DNA of 64,000 nt from Antennarius striatus (Eukaryota; Chordata; Actinopteri; Lophiiformes; Antennariidae): NCBI RefSeq assembly GCF_040054535.1, contig NC_090798.1, positions 4,388,501-4,452,500 of the forward strand. The letters run 5' to 3'. Made by a program: the position numbers and the translations under genes. Below the pieces are notes generated by a model that worked only from the letters and a program-made list of their open reading frames with translations, made no database searches and was not told where the DNA came from. Shown in pieces: positions 22,401-34,370 of the stretch (position 1 is its first letter; every line of letters starts with the position of its first letter).

Positions 22401-25400
22401 TATTACTATTACTATAATAGTAATTTTTCGGAAACAGAGCTTCCCATTTATAATTGTTACAGTAAATAATATACTCATTGATAGAGTTTATTATAGACAT
22501 CATGTGATCTGGCAGAGTTCACAACCAAATTGATGCCCCTTTTAGCTGCCCACCCTCCACCATCATGCCACCTAACGTCTTTTGATCGACATCTGCTAAG
22601 TTATGTGGTTACCCCAGTGTCTCCTGGGAAGTCCCTGTGATGACTGGGTGACATGTTCATCAACAGAAAGATGTTGTTAAACCATCACACTCTGGAGAAC
22701 GGACAGTGTGCGCGTTGAGACACACCGGGCAAACCCTTCTGTTGCACGTCAGGGTCATGCAATCCGTCAGCAGCTACAGCAGTTCAAAGGGGCTTGACAG
22801 CTTTGATTTGAAGAGAGGGAAGGGAGAAGGAAGCAATTCTTTTTTCAGTAAAGTAAACTTCTATAAACTAACAGAGAGCTGATTTTAAGTCTTGCATGTC
22901 TAAAATAAATATTTGAAATGAACAAGGTCCCTCTGGCTCTGTGTGCCATCTGTTTGCTCAAGTCCCAATAAGGTTCCACTTCACTGTAGTTAATTCTAGG
23001 TAACATTTCAGGACCTAATTTTAAGTTTTATGACTGAAATGTGACTCACATCCTGAGTTTATGCATTAGGAACCGGCAGCAACAGCTGATAGAAAGTTTG
23101 AACAGAGCCAAGTTACAAATCAAGTGTTTACAACATGGATGTTTAAGCAACACCAATTGAAGCAGGTCCAGACCACCGAGAGAAGTCCTTACTAAACTTC
23201 ACCTACAAGCCTGTCAGTCTTTTCTGGTAAACAAACAAACAAATACGTATAATACACTAGAAATACACAAATTGGTGAGATGAGAGACCGACAGTCTGGA
23301 GCCTCTTATGTCAAATGTCTTGCGTGTTTTGTCTCCAGCCTCATGGGGAGGTCAAATATGATGGACAGCTGGAAATGATAGTGATACAGCATCGTCTAGC
23401 AGAGTGTGAATGTGTGTGTAGTTCCAGTTACATCATCATTCCGCGTCTTCCCTTACAGCTGAGGTGCTTTCATCACCGCAGAAGTATGTGTCATTCCATC
23501 TCAATATACACTTGACACCACTTTGACCAATGTGGTGAGATAGCTTCAACACTTTGACTATTTTAGGAGAGTTTTTAAAAATACAGTATATGTGAACCAA
23601 GACAAAGACAGAAAAGAAAAATATTCTAATATAATTTTAATTATTTGGAGCTGCTCAAAGTTTTAAAAGTTTCCTATTGGACAACAGAAAAAAGAAAAAA
23701 AGATCTTTTATAGACTAGTTTCAGCTGAGACCAAACTTCTACCTTTTTATATTGGCATTTAAACCCATGCCAGACTTGCAGCTCTGCGACATCCTGTCCA
23801 CATTTATCACACTTATAAACGTGATTCTGAGGCTGCTTGACCCAGAAACTCTTTTCACACCCGGATGAGCTAATGGAGTCCAACGCAAAGTGACCTGCTT
23901 GTCAGCCTCAGACATTCAAAGCCAATGTGTACCGAGGTGGTTTCATTTATTTTTAGGGGCGTATTTTTCCACTTCCTTGCTAACACAGAACTTGGGAGAA
24001 TGATGTTCATTAATGGTTCCAGAACTTTTTATTCCATGTCATCATCTGTAAGTGTTTGAGGAACTAGGCCATTGTAAGAAAAAGATATCAGGACATGGGG
24101 AAATAAGCAGAATAACTTTTAGAGAATTGTTTGTTAAAGGGAATTTGAATAACAGTTGAAAAAAGAAGAGAAAAGTGACTCTGAACATAAAGCAGCAGCT
24201 GCACTTCTCTGTCCACCTGCTCTCTTTTTCTTACTCATACCAACCAAAGACAATCACACCAGTCACATTCCACGAGGCACAACCCTCCCAAAAATTTACG
24301 AGGTGCTTTGTCATGTGGTGAGTGTGGAGGCTAAATGTGTGAGTGATTGCGACAACATTACTGCAGGTCGTAGTGCAAGGTCGATGCCTTTGTGAACGTA
24401 AGAAGGTTTTAATTTCCACAGTTTGGCTTAAGGTCAGGTTGCAGTTGACTTGAACTTGATATCAACACTAGCTTACACTTCTAGTTAAGAATATAATAAA
24501 AATAAAATATAAGGATACCTATGGAAGAAAATTAACATTTTTTTTAATGTAGGATGGATGTTTGGGTATTGCACTGGAGACATACTGTATAAGTTACAAG
24601 CAGCCAACAAATGAATATAATGAAGCTTACAACATACTGTATCTACAAATCAACTGAAAATATTATGTATTTTTACTAGTTAGCAAATATTGTAGCTTTA
24701 CTTATTTTGCATTAAAAAAAACAACAACTTCATTTTATCTGATCTTCTAGCATAATTTGCATTATTTTATAAAGGAAAAATGTAAAACATCACAGTTGAG
24801 ATATGAAGCCTTTCAAGCCACAAGTGAAGACTCACAACTTTTTCCCTAACACATCAAAAGTATAAAGACATAACCAGTGACCCAACAGAAAAGCTTAAAT
24901 ATATAAGCTGCCTCTTAAACATACAGTACATCTTAAAGCAATTCTGAGAGGCAGTTAGAGGCACAATAAAACCCTGAAAGTATGAGAGGCCGTAAATCCT
25001 GCTTAATATAAAATGTGATACCAGCATCAGGTGACAGAGCTGTGATAAAACCTGAAAATAGAGACAAGGAGGACTCAGAATTGCTCTCCTAAATCTGACC
25101 GTCTAAATCAACAGCGGTGTTCAGAGAAAACCCTCCTTTAATCTGAAGCTGTCACGCTTTTAAAGACATTCAAATGCATCCATCTCCCTGCCAACAAGAC
25201 ACCTTTATTGTTTTCTTCCATCCACATTTAACATCAGTTCTGTCCCCTTCAAAGCCCCAATGGAAAACATGTAGACACCACAGATATCTGTTGTAGCAGA
25301 AACACTGAAAGGTTTACTTTAACAAAAGTAGCAATAATAAGAATGGGAAAAAAATATTTATAAAAGTAAACTGTAATCAAGTTAAAGTCCTGCTGACAGT

Positions 25401-25793
25401 ATTAAAGAGTCTCACTACATAGAACAGCCCATTTCTAACACGTTGTTAGATTGGAACAATAATACTTCACAGTGCAAATTTTAACTTATTCATAAACAAT
25501 TACTCCCACAAAGGGGGATACATTTCCATTTGACAGTTTATTGTGTGTCAACAGAATTTAGCAAAAATGACTGAAATTATTTGAGTATCTTGAATATCTT
25601 TGGTATGATTTTCCAAATTCAGTGTCCAGTGACTGAATGCAGGAATGATTAAATAATGAATTAATAAAGGAAACAATAAATAAAAGATCTGATAAATAAA
25701 ACCTGTGTTTGCTGGATGATTGTATCTGAACAGGACAACATCCACAGCTGAAAAAAACATTTAAACCATTGGATTTAGATGGACGAGGCAGCG

Positions 25794-25890
<97 letters not shown>
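25794..25890. repeat. (CA)n microsatellite
   Basis: About 97 bp of almost pure CA dinucleotide repeat with one AA interruption near 25,874. Apparent reading frames through it are poly-Thr/His or Cys/Val artefacts. Confidence 0.99.
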
Positions 25891-27122
25891 GAATTCTTTT
25901 TTTGGCCATAGGATCAGAAACGCAATGGGTTAATTCTAGAGGGCTATTTCACACTTGCTAAATGCTTCATAAGCACACATGGCCAAACAAGAATGTAGTC
26001 ATTAGACGTACTGTGAATAGGAGGTATCACTACCAATATTTAGTGGTTTTTTTAAGTCTGATCACTTTAAGCTTGCACAAATATGCTTAAATTGGAACTG
26101 AAGTTCCAACTTAATCAAAGAAAGTGGTCTATTACATAATATTGCCTACATGTATTATATATTACATGTAAGCAAAATGAAACTTACACTTGCAGGGAAA
26201 TAAATTTCCCTTCTCTTCTCAGGCTGTCAGCTGCTCTCTCCTGTTAGTGATTTATTATAGGCTTAAGTTAAACGCATGTATAAACTAGATGCCAACAAGT
26301 ACGACCTTAGACCAACAAGGCAACAACAAGGTTTCGTCATTATGTCATCCAATGAAATCAATGCTAATGCTTTAAAGATACCTTCTTCACAGTTTCATCC
26401 AAGTATTGTCAATATTGTCCATCAAGTAACCAACACATCCATCTGGCTTGTCAAATGTAAGAATGTGGGACAACTTTAACTTCTTGACAAAAATGCTTCG
26501 CTATAGTTAACAAGAGACCAAATGTTTGTACTTGTTCTCACTGAAAGTTGTCCTCGCATCCTGACTCAGCTTCTATTTTCTCGTGTTTCTTACTATGAAC
26601 CTAGATTTAACTGTTCCAGTCATGATAACTCAAGAAATGTGAGTGTCTGAGAGACAATCATGCACCAATACTGCTGCTTTATGTGAATTCAATTGCCCCT
26701 TGGGGATAACTAAAGCTTTTCGATGGAATTGAAACACACGTTTTTTTGTTTAATGTTTTAGCATCTGTAATAAGTGAATGTCACAAGACAACATGAGATA
26801 AGAACAATCAGTGTGTCCGCAAAAACTAGCAGTAAATTTGTAATAAAGTAAATGTTTTTTTTAGAAAAGACATTAAAGTTGTGACTGCATGCTGGTTTTA
26901 TCCATGACAACATGTTCAAAATACTGATGGCAGCGATTTTGACCTGAAATGATTGTTAACTAGGTGGTTTAAGATGTTAGATATTATATCTATTAAACAT
27001 TATTATATATAGATCATGCTTAATGACTGACGTCTGCACTGGCGGTGAGCAGCATGCACTGTTGCATTAAAATGCTCTCTTTCAAACAGAACCCAACACC
27101 TTCTGTTCTCACCGGTGTGCAG

Positions 27123-27181
27123 GGCTGATGGTGCTGCTGCTGTTTGGGATGGGGTTGGCTTTACTCGCAGACATGTTTCGG
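27123..27181 (+). other. Candidate exon encoding a hydrophobic segment (uncertain)
   Basis: A pyrimidine-rich tract and GTGTGCAG acceptor precede a 59-bp stretch reading LMVLLLLFGMGLALLADMFR. It ends at CGG followed by donor-like GTACGT. Read without splicing, the frame continues ten codons to a TGA. It looks like one membrane-spanning helix, but I recognise no family and found no partner exons, so it may be chance. Confidence 0.2.
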
Positions 27182-28361
27182 GTACGTTTGGTGATCCTGG
27201 AGGTTTTTGTGTGAGCAGCACCCGCTGGGCCCTTATGCCAAGAATCCTGGGACTTTTTTTCATCCAACATGGTCAGACACGCTCGGAGAAAAGTAAAAGA
27301 CAGTCGGTCTTAATCTACTGTTCTGTCACACATCCTCTTCTAGATCAGTCTCAGTTTTAGGTCACGGATTGAGTTCACTTCCAATTCTAAAAAGTACCAA
27401 AGTAAGGGAACAAAAAATGAAAAAAGAGAACTTTTCTCTGTCAGTTTTGACTTGTTTTTAAAAAAAATAGATATTTTCTTTGTAAAAGAATAAAAACTTC
27501 CAAGCATAAGTATTTCCAGAAGAAAGAAGTCCTCAGATGACAAAATCCCCTGCAACTCTGAATGAAAATAGACTGGATCCACTTAATCTGTGTGTATGTA
27601 ATAAATCAAATATTTTACAAACACTAATAAATTCAAACAAAACATATTTACTTTCAAATTCCTGCCTTCCCAAAAACCAAGGTGTTGACAGACCGAGGTG
27701 TTTAGGGTTTCTAAGACTTCAGCCACAGACGTCTCAGTGGGATATGAACAGCGAGACTGGAAGTGGAATGAGGAGGAACGCTGCATGGCAATTCAGCCAT
27801 CCCTCCGAGCCGGCAGCATGAGAGACAGGGATAGGAGAGAGAGAGAAACAAGAGGGTGAGAGGAACTAAGAAGTGTGTGTTCGACAACAGGAGAAAGTAG
27901 TGGGATTTAAATAGATATTAATAGACTTCTCCTTCTGGGATATTAATGGAAATTTATGCAGATTTTCCTGAACATTGTATCACAACTATGCTTTTTCTTT
28001 TCCCTTAACACATTTAATTCCTAAACACAACTAACACACCAGTCAGGCTTTTGTCAATTCATCAGTCAGTGTGTGTGGAAGTAATTAAAAATTAAAAACA
28101 TCTCCACCAACACCCTCATGCACAGGGGACAAAATAAATGCAGTGGGAATCGTGTGGCACCGCCTCACTGAACAGAGACCTCTGCTGGATCCAGTGACAA
28201 ATACCTTCAATAAATCTGTTCACTCTTGACATTACATTTGATAGATCTTATTTATATGTTATGTTCAAATAGAGGAGAATATTGAGGCTTAGTGCTACAC
28301 GCAGTAGGTTTCCAAGGGCAGGGAATAATTTAACACTGGTAAACCTCTGAAAAACAATTAT

Positions 28362-28507
28362 GGTATTTTCCACACTATAAGGGGCATCTAAAAGCTTTTT
28401 TCTCAAAAACCAACAGTGAGCCTATTAATCCAGTGCACCTTATATAGGAAAAAAGTTTTTAAATAGTCCTTTCATTAAAGGTGCACCTTATAGTGCAGAA
28501 AATACTG
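28362..28507. mobile_element. MITE family M1, copy 1
   Basis: A 146-bp element with inverted ends: TATTTTCCACACTATAAGG on the left and CCTTATAGTGCAGAAAATA on the right. The same family occurs at 53,416-53,583. It is non-coding. Confidence 0.85.
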
Positions 28508-30121
28508 TATAAGTGTTTTGTTGTGACGTAGTCTGGAAACAACTTGTAATGCTGGAGCTGGTGCTAATGGTTTGTTTCACCTTTTACCAATGGTTAAATA
28601 AGACGTCTGCAGGCGACTATAACGGACTGTTGAGTAAAGCAGTGATTTCATGCATGAGGTCATCAAGAAAACTGAGAATAATCTTAAAGAACAGACATCA
28701 GACACAGAAGATTTTGTTAAAAATATAATTTGTTTCACAGCAGAAAAGTAGTGAAAACAACAACAGTACAACAATGTAGTGCAACATTTTTCACAGTGAC
28801 TAATAATGGCACTTTAGTTTTAGTTCAAGTTGAAATTGTCAGCGTTACATTTAATTTCAAATCCAGTTTAACAGTCATTCTGTTACCCCAGAGTGAAACA
28901 AGACATGATTATAGGACAAAGTGCCCACAAAGCATGAATAAAATGTTTACATAAATTATTTAAAGCCAAGTAATCTGTGTTCCTGAACACACAAATAAAC
29001 AACTGCTAAAACAATAGACAGGCATCATTTTTAATCAGATCAAGACCAGTGATGTCTGTCAATCACATATGAAGCTCATGACAGCGAGCCACACATCCAG
29101 ATAAAGCTCAACTTGATTTTTGTATAGATATTAAAATAGTGCAATTAATAAGTGATCTATTTCCAGGCTTCACGCTAAGCTACAGACTGCTTTCTGCAGC
29201 TGTATATTTTCACATTGCACATTTCCCAAAATATTTTGCTACTGTTTTCATTTTTATATTGCATAGAAGTGATACCTGCAAACATACTGAGCATCAGGCA
29301 GTATTTTGGTCGATGCATGAATCAATTTCGCAGAAGTGTCTATTATACAAGTCCTGAATATAATATCAAGTGCTTTAATCGCATTACAAATATAACTTTA
29401 TTACAAAAGTTCAATATAAAGTTAATGCAAAGTTCTATCATGTTGAGTTGGGGTGAATAAATGAAAGCTTGTACATTAAATCAAACCTGTAAATGCATTA
29501 CTGTACAGTTTCCCAACCATAATAAGGACAGATTAAGTAAACACAATGTATTTGTTCAAATAATTATTTTAAGATAATAAAGTTTAAGTGGTTATTTGGT
29601 CTCTCGGAATTAGTTAAACACATTTTATGCTTTTTTATTCGCACCAAGTCAATATGGCAGAAAAACTTTGCCTTGAATGTGATCTTTTATTCTGAAATTG
29701 TGTATCAGCATTACATTTTACATGCTATTAAAATACTTTAATTTAGAGTTTAGACTTAATTTTTAGAACGTTGAATTAAGACACTTCAGTTTGGATCAGG
29801 AAAATATACAAAAAACAGAATTAAATAAAAGATTGTACTAATTAAGTTAAAAAAAACAACTTTTGTTTCCTTCCATTTAGTTTGATTCCTTTTTTTTAAA
29901 AAATTGGTTTGACTGAATTGAAATAAAATGCATTGGAACCAGGACCTAACTGTCAAATGGTGAACCTGAATCTTATCACATTTTATTATCATTTCATTTC
30001 TACAGAAGAAATACTACCTTAAAATTCTGAGTCACCGAAATTGACCTGTCTAATAATATTTATGTAAAACTAAATGAATATATGTGAACATATCAGACAG
30101 CTATTCCTCATCCTTCATATC

Positions 30122-30127
30122 TTTATT
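30122..30127 (-). terminator. Candidate poly(A) signal AATAAA of the PIP4P-like gene
   Basis: A canonical AATAAA on the minus strand, about 60 bp beyond the stop codon at 30186-30188. Confidence 0.5.
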
Positions 30128-30185
30128 TCCCTTCATCCTTCCCCCTTTTTCCAAGTTTACGACACCTCTGCTCCTCTCTTCCTCT

Positions 30186-33100
30186 CTATGTGATGTTGGA
30201 TACGGGGTAGCTGATTTTCATACAACACCAGATGAAGGTTCTTCTCAGGGCTAATAAAGGGGGCAGAAAAAACAGTACCCACAAAGCGAACATTATGGGA
30301 TTGGCCATCGCAGAATTAAACGTACCAGCCTGAAAAAAAAAAGATGGAAAACATTTTGGACACAGCAGTTTGGGCATTTTATTCCTGTTCAGCATCTTGA
30401 TACATTTAAAGTACTGCACCAGAGGGGCTTTGCTCAAACCTCTTCAGCATCGTCAAAAATTAAAAATGACTCAAACGCCACTTCACAGACTGACACTCAC
30501 CATAAATCCAGCATAGATGCCAAACGTGATCACAAAAATCAGAAACCACATCAGGCCTCTCCGTTTGGGGTACCGCCGGTCAACAGAGGAGCTAGAAATA
30601 AAAATATTCAACAAAAATGTTTGTCAAACTGGTTTTTCTTTTCTTTAATTTTTCAGAGAATGAAGTTGGGATTAATTTTTTCCTAACCACTCAGACACAC
30701 AGTCAATTGAGTACTTACAATTTTCTGCAGTGTGGACATCGGAGAAAGATCCTGGGACAAACTTTCTTCCACTGGAAAAAGAAAGTGGACAGAAGAGTCA
30801 GTACACCAGCTAATAATTCCACACCAAACACAGATTTTGTTGTGATTAAGGAATACCAGGAACGCATGGAAGCAGTGTCCACAGATGACCCGAATGTAGA
30901 CAGGGACCGGCTGGGGGTGCGCTCCAATGCTTCTGTTTTCAGTGTAAGTTGTTCTCAGGTTGATGATGCGTTCACTGTCAAATGATGAAAACATGGAAAA
31001 AATTGACTAATTAAATGAACATGACTCTGTGTTCAGTATTACAGACACAGTTTGAGGTATTCTTCTTCCCTCCCACCAACACTCCTGATTGAATTTATAG
31101 TCTCTTTCATTTAAACAAGCAGCTCCAGAATGCCTGTTATATTTTTGGTTTTACTTTTTGAGAGGAAGGACAGCTGGTGGTCAAGTTTGCGGACCTTTTT
31201 TTAGGTGGGTTCATGCTCTTTGTGGAATAGATACCTCCTTATTTTCATCATTTTGGTTTAGAATTTGATATTATTTGTACATATAACTACGTAGTTTGAA
31301 CTACAAACCGGGTCTTAAGTGGCATCATCTGTATGTCGGAGGTAAAAATGACTTTTGGATGAATGGATTCCACAGATGACAGGTGTAAAAAAAACAACCC
31401 ACACTGGTTCTAGGTCTCACCAAGAGGGTCTTGGACAGGCGATCAGCTGTGACGTGACTTTGCAGATCAGTAGACAGTTACACGGACAGCGGACGTACTT
31501 CTTTCCAAAAGGAGCATTTTTTATCGGCTAGAGGGAAAAAGATGAGGACAAGTGTTCAGTTTGAGCATCCAGATTTTTCTTGCTTTCCGAAAACTCTATC
31601 TCATTGGTTTGTTTGTTTTTTCTCAGCCTCAGTCTCAGATCAGCCAATGAAAGGAAACAAGTTCTGTGAGAAACTTTGAAACCCGACACTCAGAATAACA
31701 GTTGGATGTATTCTCTGACTGCACTTATCTAACTTTACAATCAGTGAAAACATCCTGAACTTGGCAATAAACCCACAGATCTTGTTTGGTGAGTGATTTA
31801 CTCTTAACATTCTACCTTTTGCATTTTTAAAAATATTTCAATGAAACAAAGTCATATAACAATCAATAAAAATTGTAGAGGATGGATTCAGCAGTACCAG
31901 GAAAAAGTATTCTGTCAAAAAAAGAAAGCAGTTTTCTATTCTCAACATGTAAGTTGTAGCTGTTTCAAGTGTGAAGCCATTGTTCAGGTACAGTAGGTGG
32001 AATAAAAGTTTTTTTTTTTTAATTCACAGATCCAATCTGCATCCACCTCTGAGTGACTCACCGTAGCTTCGTTGCATATGCTGCACTTCACCACGCTTTG
32101 GTGTGTTTTACCCACTAGAGATATAGTGTTGTGACAAACCCTACAGCAGACGACTGGAGTGCTGCTGCTCGCTGAGTTGCCCTGAGGCGAGTAGGGGGGA
32201 GGAGGCTCACCCGGTGCCACTGAATTAGGTAAGGACTCCAAATCTGGAGGAAAAAGACATGCAGGAGGAAATTGTTTTTGTAAAGTAACAATACAAGGCT
32301 GAACAATCCTGTCAATTTCTGCATATTGAGATCATAAGAGCAGACAGGTAAAGTGTACCCTGCAGTATATGCTACAGGGTACACTTTACTCATTCCTATT
32401 TGTGTGCTTAAGCATGTAGTACAACTTGTTACATCACTAGAAACAAATTTGCCTGCACATGTGGACACAAATATGAATGCAAACAGGCAGTAAGAGCAGC
32501 AAAGCTGCTGACAGCGACCAAAGCTGTTGTTGATTTACCCCTGCTGTAATCAGACAGGAGGAACAATCACAGCAGATACTGCATCACATTAAGATCTCTA
32601 TAAACATTAACTATCACACTAATTACAGATGATGAGGCAAGTGTAGGTCAGCAAAAACTATGTAATAACACATGTGTGGACACGGCACTATTCAATCAAT
32701 TATCAATGAATGGCTCATCAAAGGGATGAACTTCAGAAATGGAATTATGTAATGTAAAGGAAGTGTTATTAGAAAATAGGAGTTAACAGGTACTTCAACT
32801 TCATCTGATCGTTTTGATCAATTATCGTCCCTATTTGAGAAAATCACAAACATGAGAGAAGTTTTCAAAGTCAATATTTTGCACATCACTGTGAATTAAT
32901 CAAATTAATAATCAAAGCGTTTGATTTTGGGTAAACCTTAAAACTTCATTGTTTACAGATATCCTTACCGGAAATGCCAGAAACACAAACAAACTAATAA
33001 AAATAAATAAATAAATAAATAAAAAAAGTTAACGAAATACTCCTAACTGCGCCAAACAGTTTATTCGTTCAAAAATCTACAGATAAAGTATTTCTGAATC

Positions 33101-33231
33101 GAAAGGTCGGAACCAAACCACTGTTGTATCGGCGGTCCGGACGGATACCCACACGGGATGTTCCCGGGAGACAAGCCGCTCGACCCGTCGTGTTGCTCGG
33201 ACAGCAGGGGCGTCTCTTCCCCGTCAGCCAT
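30186..33231 (-). CDS. PIP4P1/TMEM55B-like protein, complete, CX5R arginine replaced
   Basis: A 257-aa member of the PIP4P (TMEM55) family, late-endosomal/lysosomal membrane proteins described as PtdIns(4,5)P2 4-phosphatases. Seven exons in reading order: 33231-33153, 32243-32062, 31527-31421, 30974-30857, 30771-30719, 30591-30501, 30329-30186; all phases agree. The N-terminus [12 protein letters not shown] and the PPPPYSP motif match the family. Cysteine pairs ([33 protein letters not shown]) give the usual zinc-ribbon-like region at about 60-180. Two membrane segments follow (about 192-210 and 218-238), with the tail [13 protein letters not shown]. The length equals that of TMEM55A; the sequence is closer to TMEM55B (CKVTSQ, IKNAP). 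The active-site motif is C109-KVTSQ-L115: codon CTG at 31446-31444 replaces the expected Arg. Catalysis by the CX5R mechanism is therefore doubtful. This may be a third paralogue kept for a scaffold role. Confidence 0.9.
32348..32389. repeat. Perfect inverted repeat (15-bp stem, 12-nt loop) in PIP4P-like intron 1
   Basis: Arms GTAAAGTGTACCCTG (32,348-32,362) and CAGGGTACACTTTAC (32,375-32,389) are exact reverse complements around CAGTATATGCTA. Confidence 0.9.
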
Positions 33232-33599
33232 CGTCCTCGTCCACTTTTGTGCCCTCAGGGGGACTGAAGGGAATTTAACCCCAAAACAGGTCTGTTTAGG
33301 CTTCTGGTAACGCACATAACACAAAAGGCGGAAAAGAAACTTCAAATATACGAGAATTCACATGACTAGCATAAGATGTCATCCTTGACGGACAGCAGAC
33401 CCGACCAATGAACGAGAGAATAGGGAAGGGGCGGAGTCAAAGGTGCGGTTTGATTGGTCGGGTTTTTAGTACTGTAGTAGGAAATGCACTTAAGTCATGT
33501 GCCGAGAGAGAGACATGCAGGCAGACAGATAGACAAATAAAATAAATAATTTATAAATCCCCACAAGGAAATAACTTTTTTCCACTCCAAATGTTCACG

Positions 33600-34141
33600 G
33601 TGTCACAATCACCAGGACCGTCTCCATCCGGGCCAACCAGAAACCATGGCTGACAGGAAGTCCACAGGCTCCTGAGGGCACGCGGCCTTCAGAGCTGGGC
33701 ATGAAGTGGGCCTAAGGACAGCTAGGGCCAACCTGTCATGAGGCATCAGAGTGGCCAAGAGACATTAAGGCACCATGGAGAGCATCCTGACCATTCAGCC
33801 ATCAGGGAGGAGATTGCAGAGTCTGCGGGCTAAAACCAGCAGGCTCAAGGACAGTTTCTTTCACCAGGCGGTCAGGAGGCTCAACTCCCTCCCTGCCTTG
33901 CCCCCCCCCCCCAGTACCTGACAACCTCTGTCTCCCTCTCCCCCCTGTCAACTCAGGGACTGCGCACACATCACTTTCCCCTTAAGGGATTAGAGAGTGT
34001 CGAGAAATGTTTACCATCCTTTATGTTTCGTGTCATACTTTGTGTTTTTTTTTTCATCGTGAGTCTGAGAGAACTGTAATTTCATCTGTGCTGTATGTCG
34101 TCCAAATATGATACATATGACAAAGTTGGCTTTGACTTTGA
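33600..34141 (+). mobile_element. L2/Rex-type LINE 3' fragment, internally deleted
   Basis: Reading frames resemble two separate parts of a fish LINE: RANQKPWLTGSPQAPEGT near the start, and the C-terminal stretch LRAKTSRLKDSFFHQAVRRL near 33,815-33,880. The element ends in AAAGTTGGCTTTGACTTTGAC, typical of such tails. The two parts are too close together for an intact ORF. A C-tract at 33,901-33,912 follows the coding remnant. It sits between two divergent genes. Confidence 0.7.
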
Positions 34142-34183
34142 CTCATATATATATATATATATATACAGTTGAAAATTGGTCAC

Positions 34184-34215
34184 AGTACATCTGTGCCTTC
34201 AGGCACAGATGTACT
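34184..34215. repeat. Perfect short hairpin (14-bp stem, 4-nt loop) beside an (AT)n tract
   Basis: Arms AGTACATCTGTGCC and GGCACAGATGTACT are exact reverse complements around TTCA, about 155 bp upstream of the start codon at 34371. An (AT)n run occupies about 34,145-34,166. Confidence 0.9.
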
Positions 34216-34325
34216 AGAGTGACATGAGCACCAGGAGATATTTCCTCATACCACCGTGTTCTAATAAACTATTTAATCTCAACCTGCTTCGTGGACTAAA
34301 GTAAAATGGGCGGAGAACAGGAGTG

Positions 34326-34336
34326 GCTATTTATAT
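34326..34336 (+). promoter_or_regulatory. Possible TATA element of the secreted-protein gene
   Basis: GGCTATTTATATG lies about 40 bp before the ATG at 34371. If used, the 5' UTR would be very short. Confidence 0.3.
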
Positions 34337-34370
34337 GAAGTGTCTGTTTTAAGAGACTGTCACATCCAAC

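Larger units (their letters stand above)
19716..30121. other. Gene-poor intergenic region
   Basis: About 10.4 kb without a gene I can support. It contains a SINE-like tail, one copy of a 400-bp interspersed repeat, a long (CA)n tract, a MITE and one candidate membrane-segment exon, listed separately. The 5' exon(s) and promoter of ZNF638-like copy B should lie in its left part. Short open frames here (for example 23,674-23,883 minus and 24,156-24,395 plus) show no recognisable domain. Confidence 0.6.

Noticed and set aside
23315..23515. Plus-strand frame preceded by a good acceptor (PHGEVKYDGQLEMIV)
   Set aside because: It looks protein-like over a short stretch, but there are no neighbouring exons or recognisable family to support it.
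23674..23883. Minus-strand frame with YKCDKCG and HGFKC, zinc-finger-like
   Set aside because: The cysteine spacing fits no family I know, and I found no splice-linked exons or related sequence nearby. It is probably chance.
25558..25961. Frames with poly-Thr/His or Cys/Val
   Set aside because: They are translations of the (CA)n tract.
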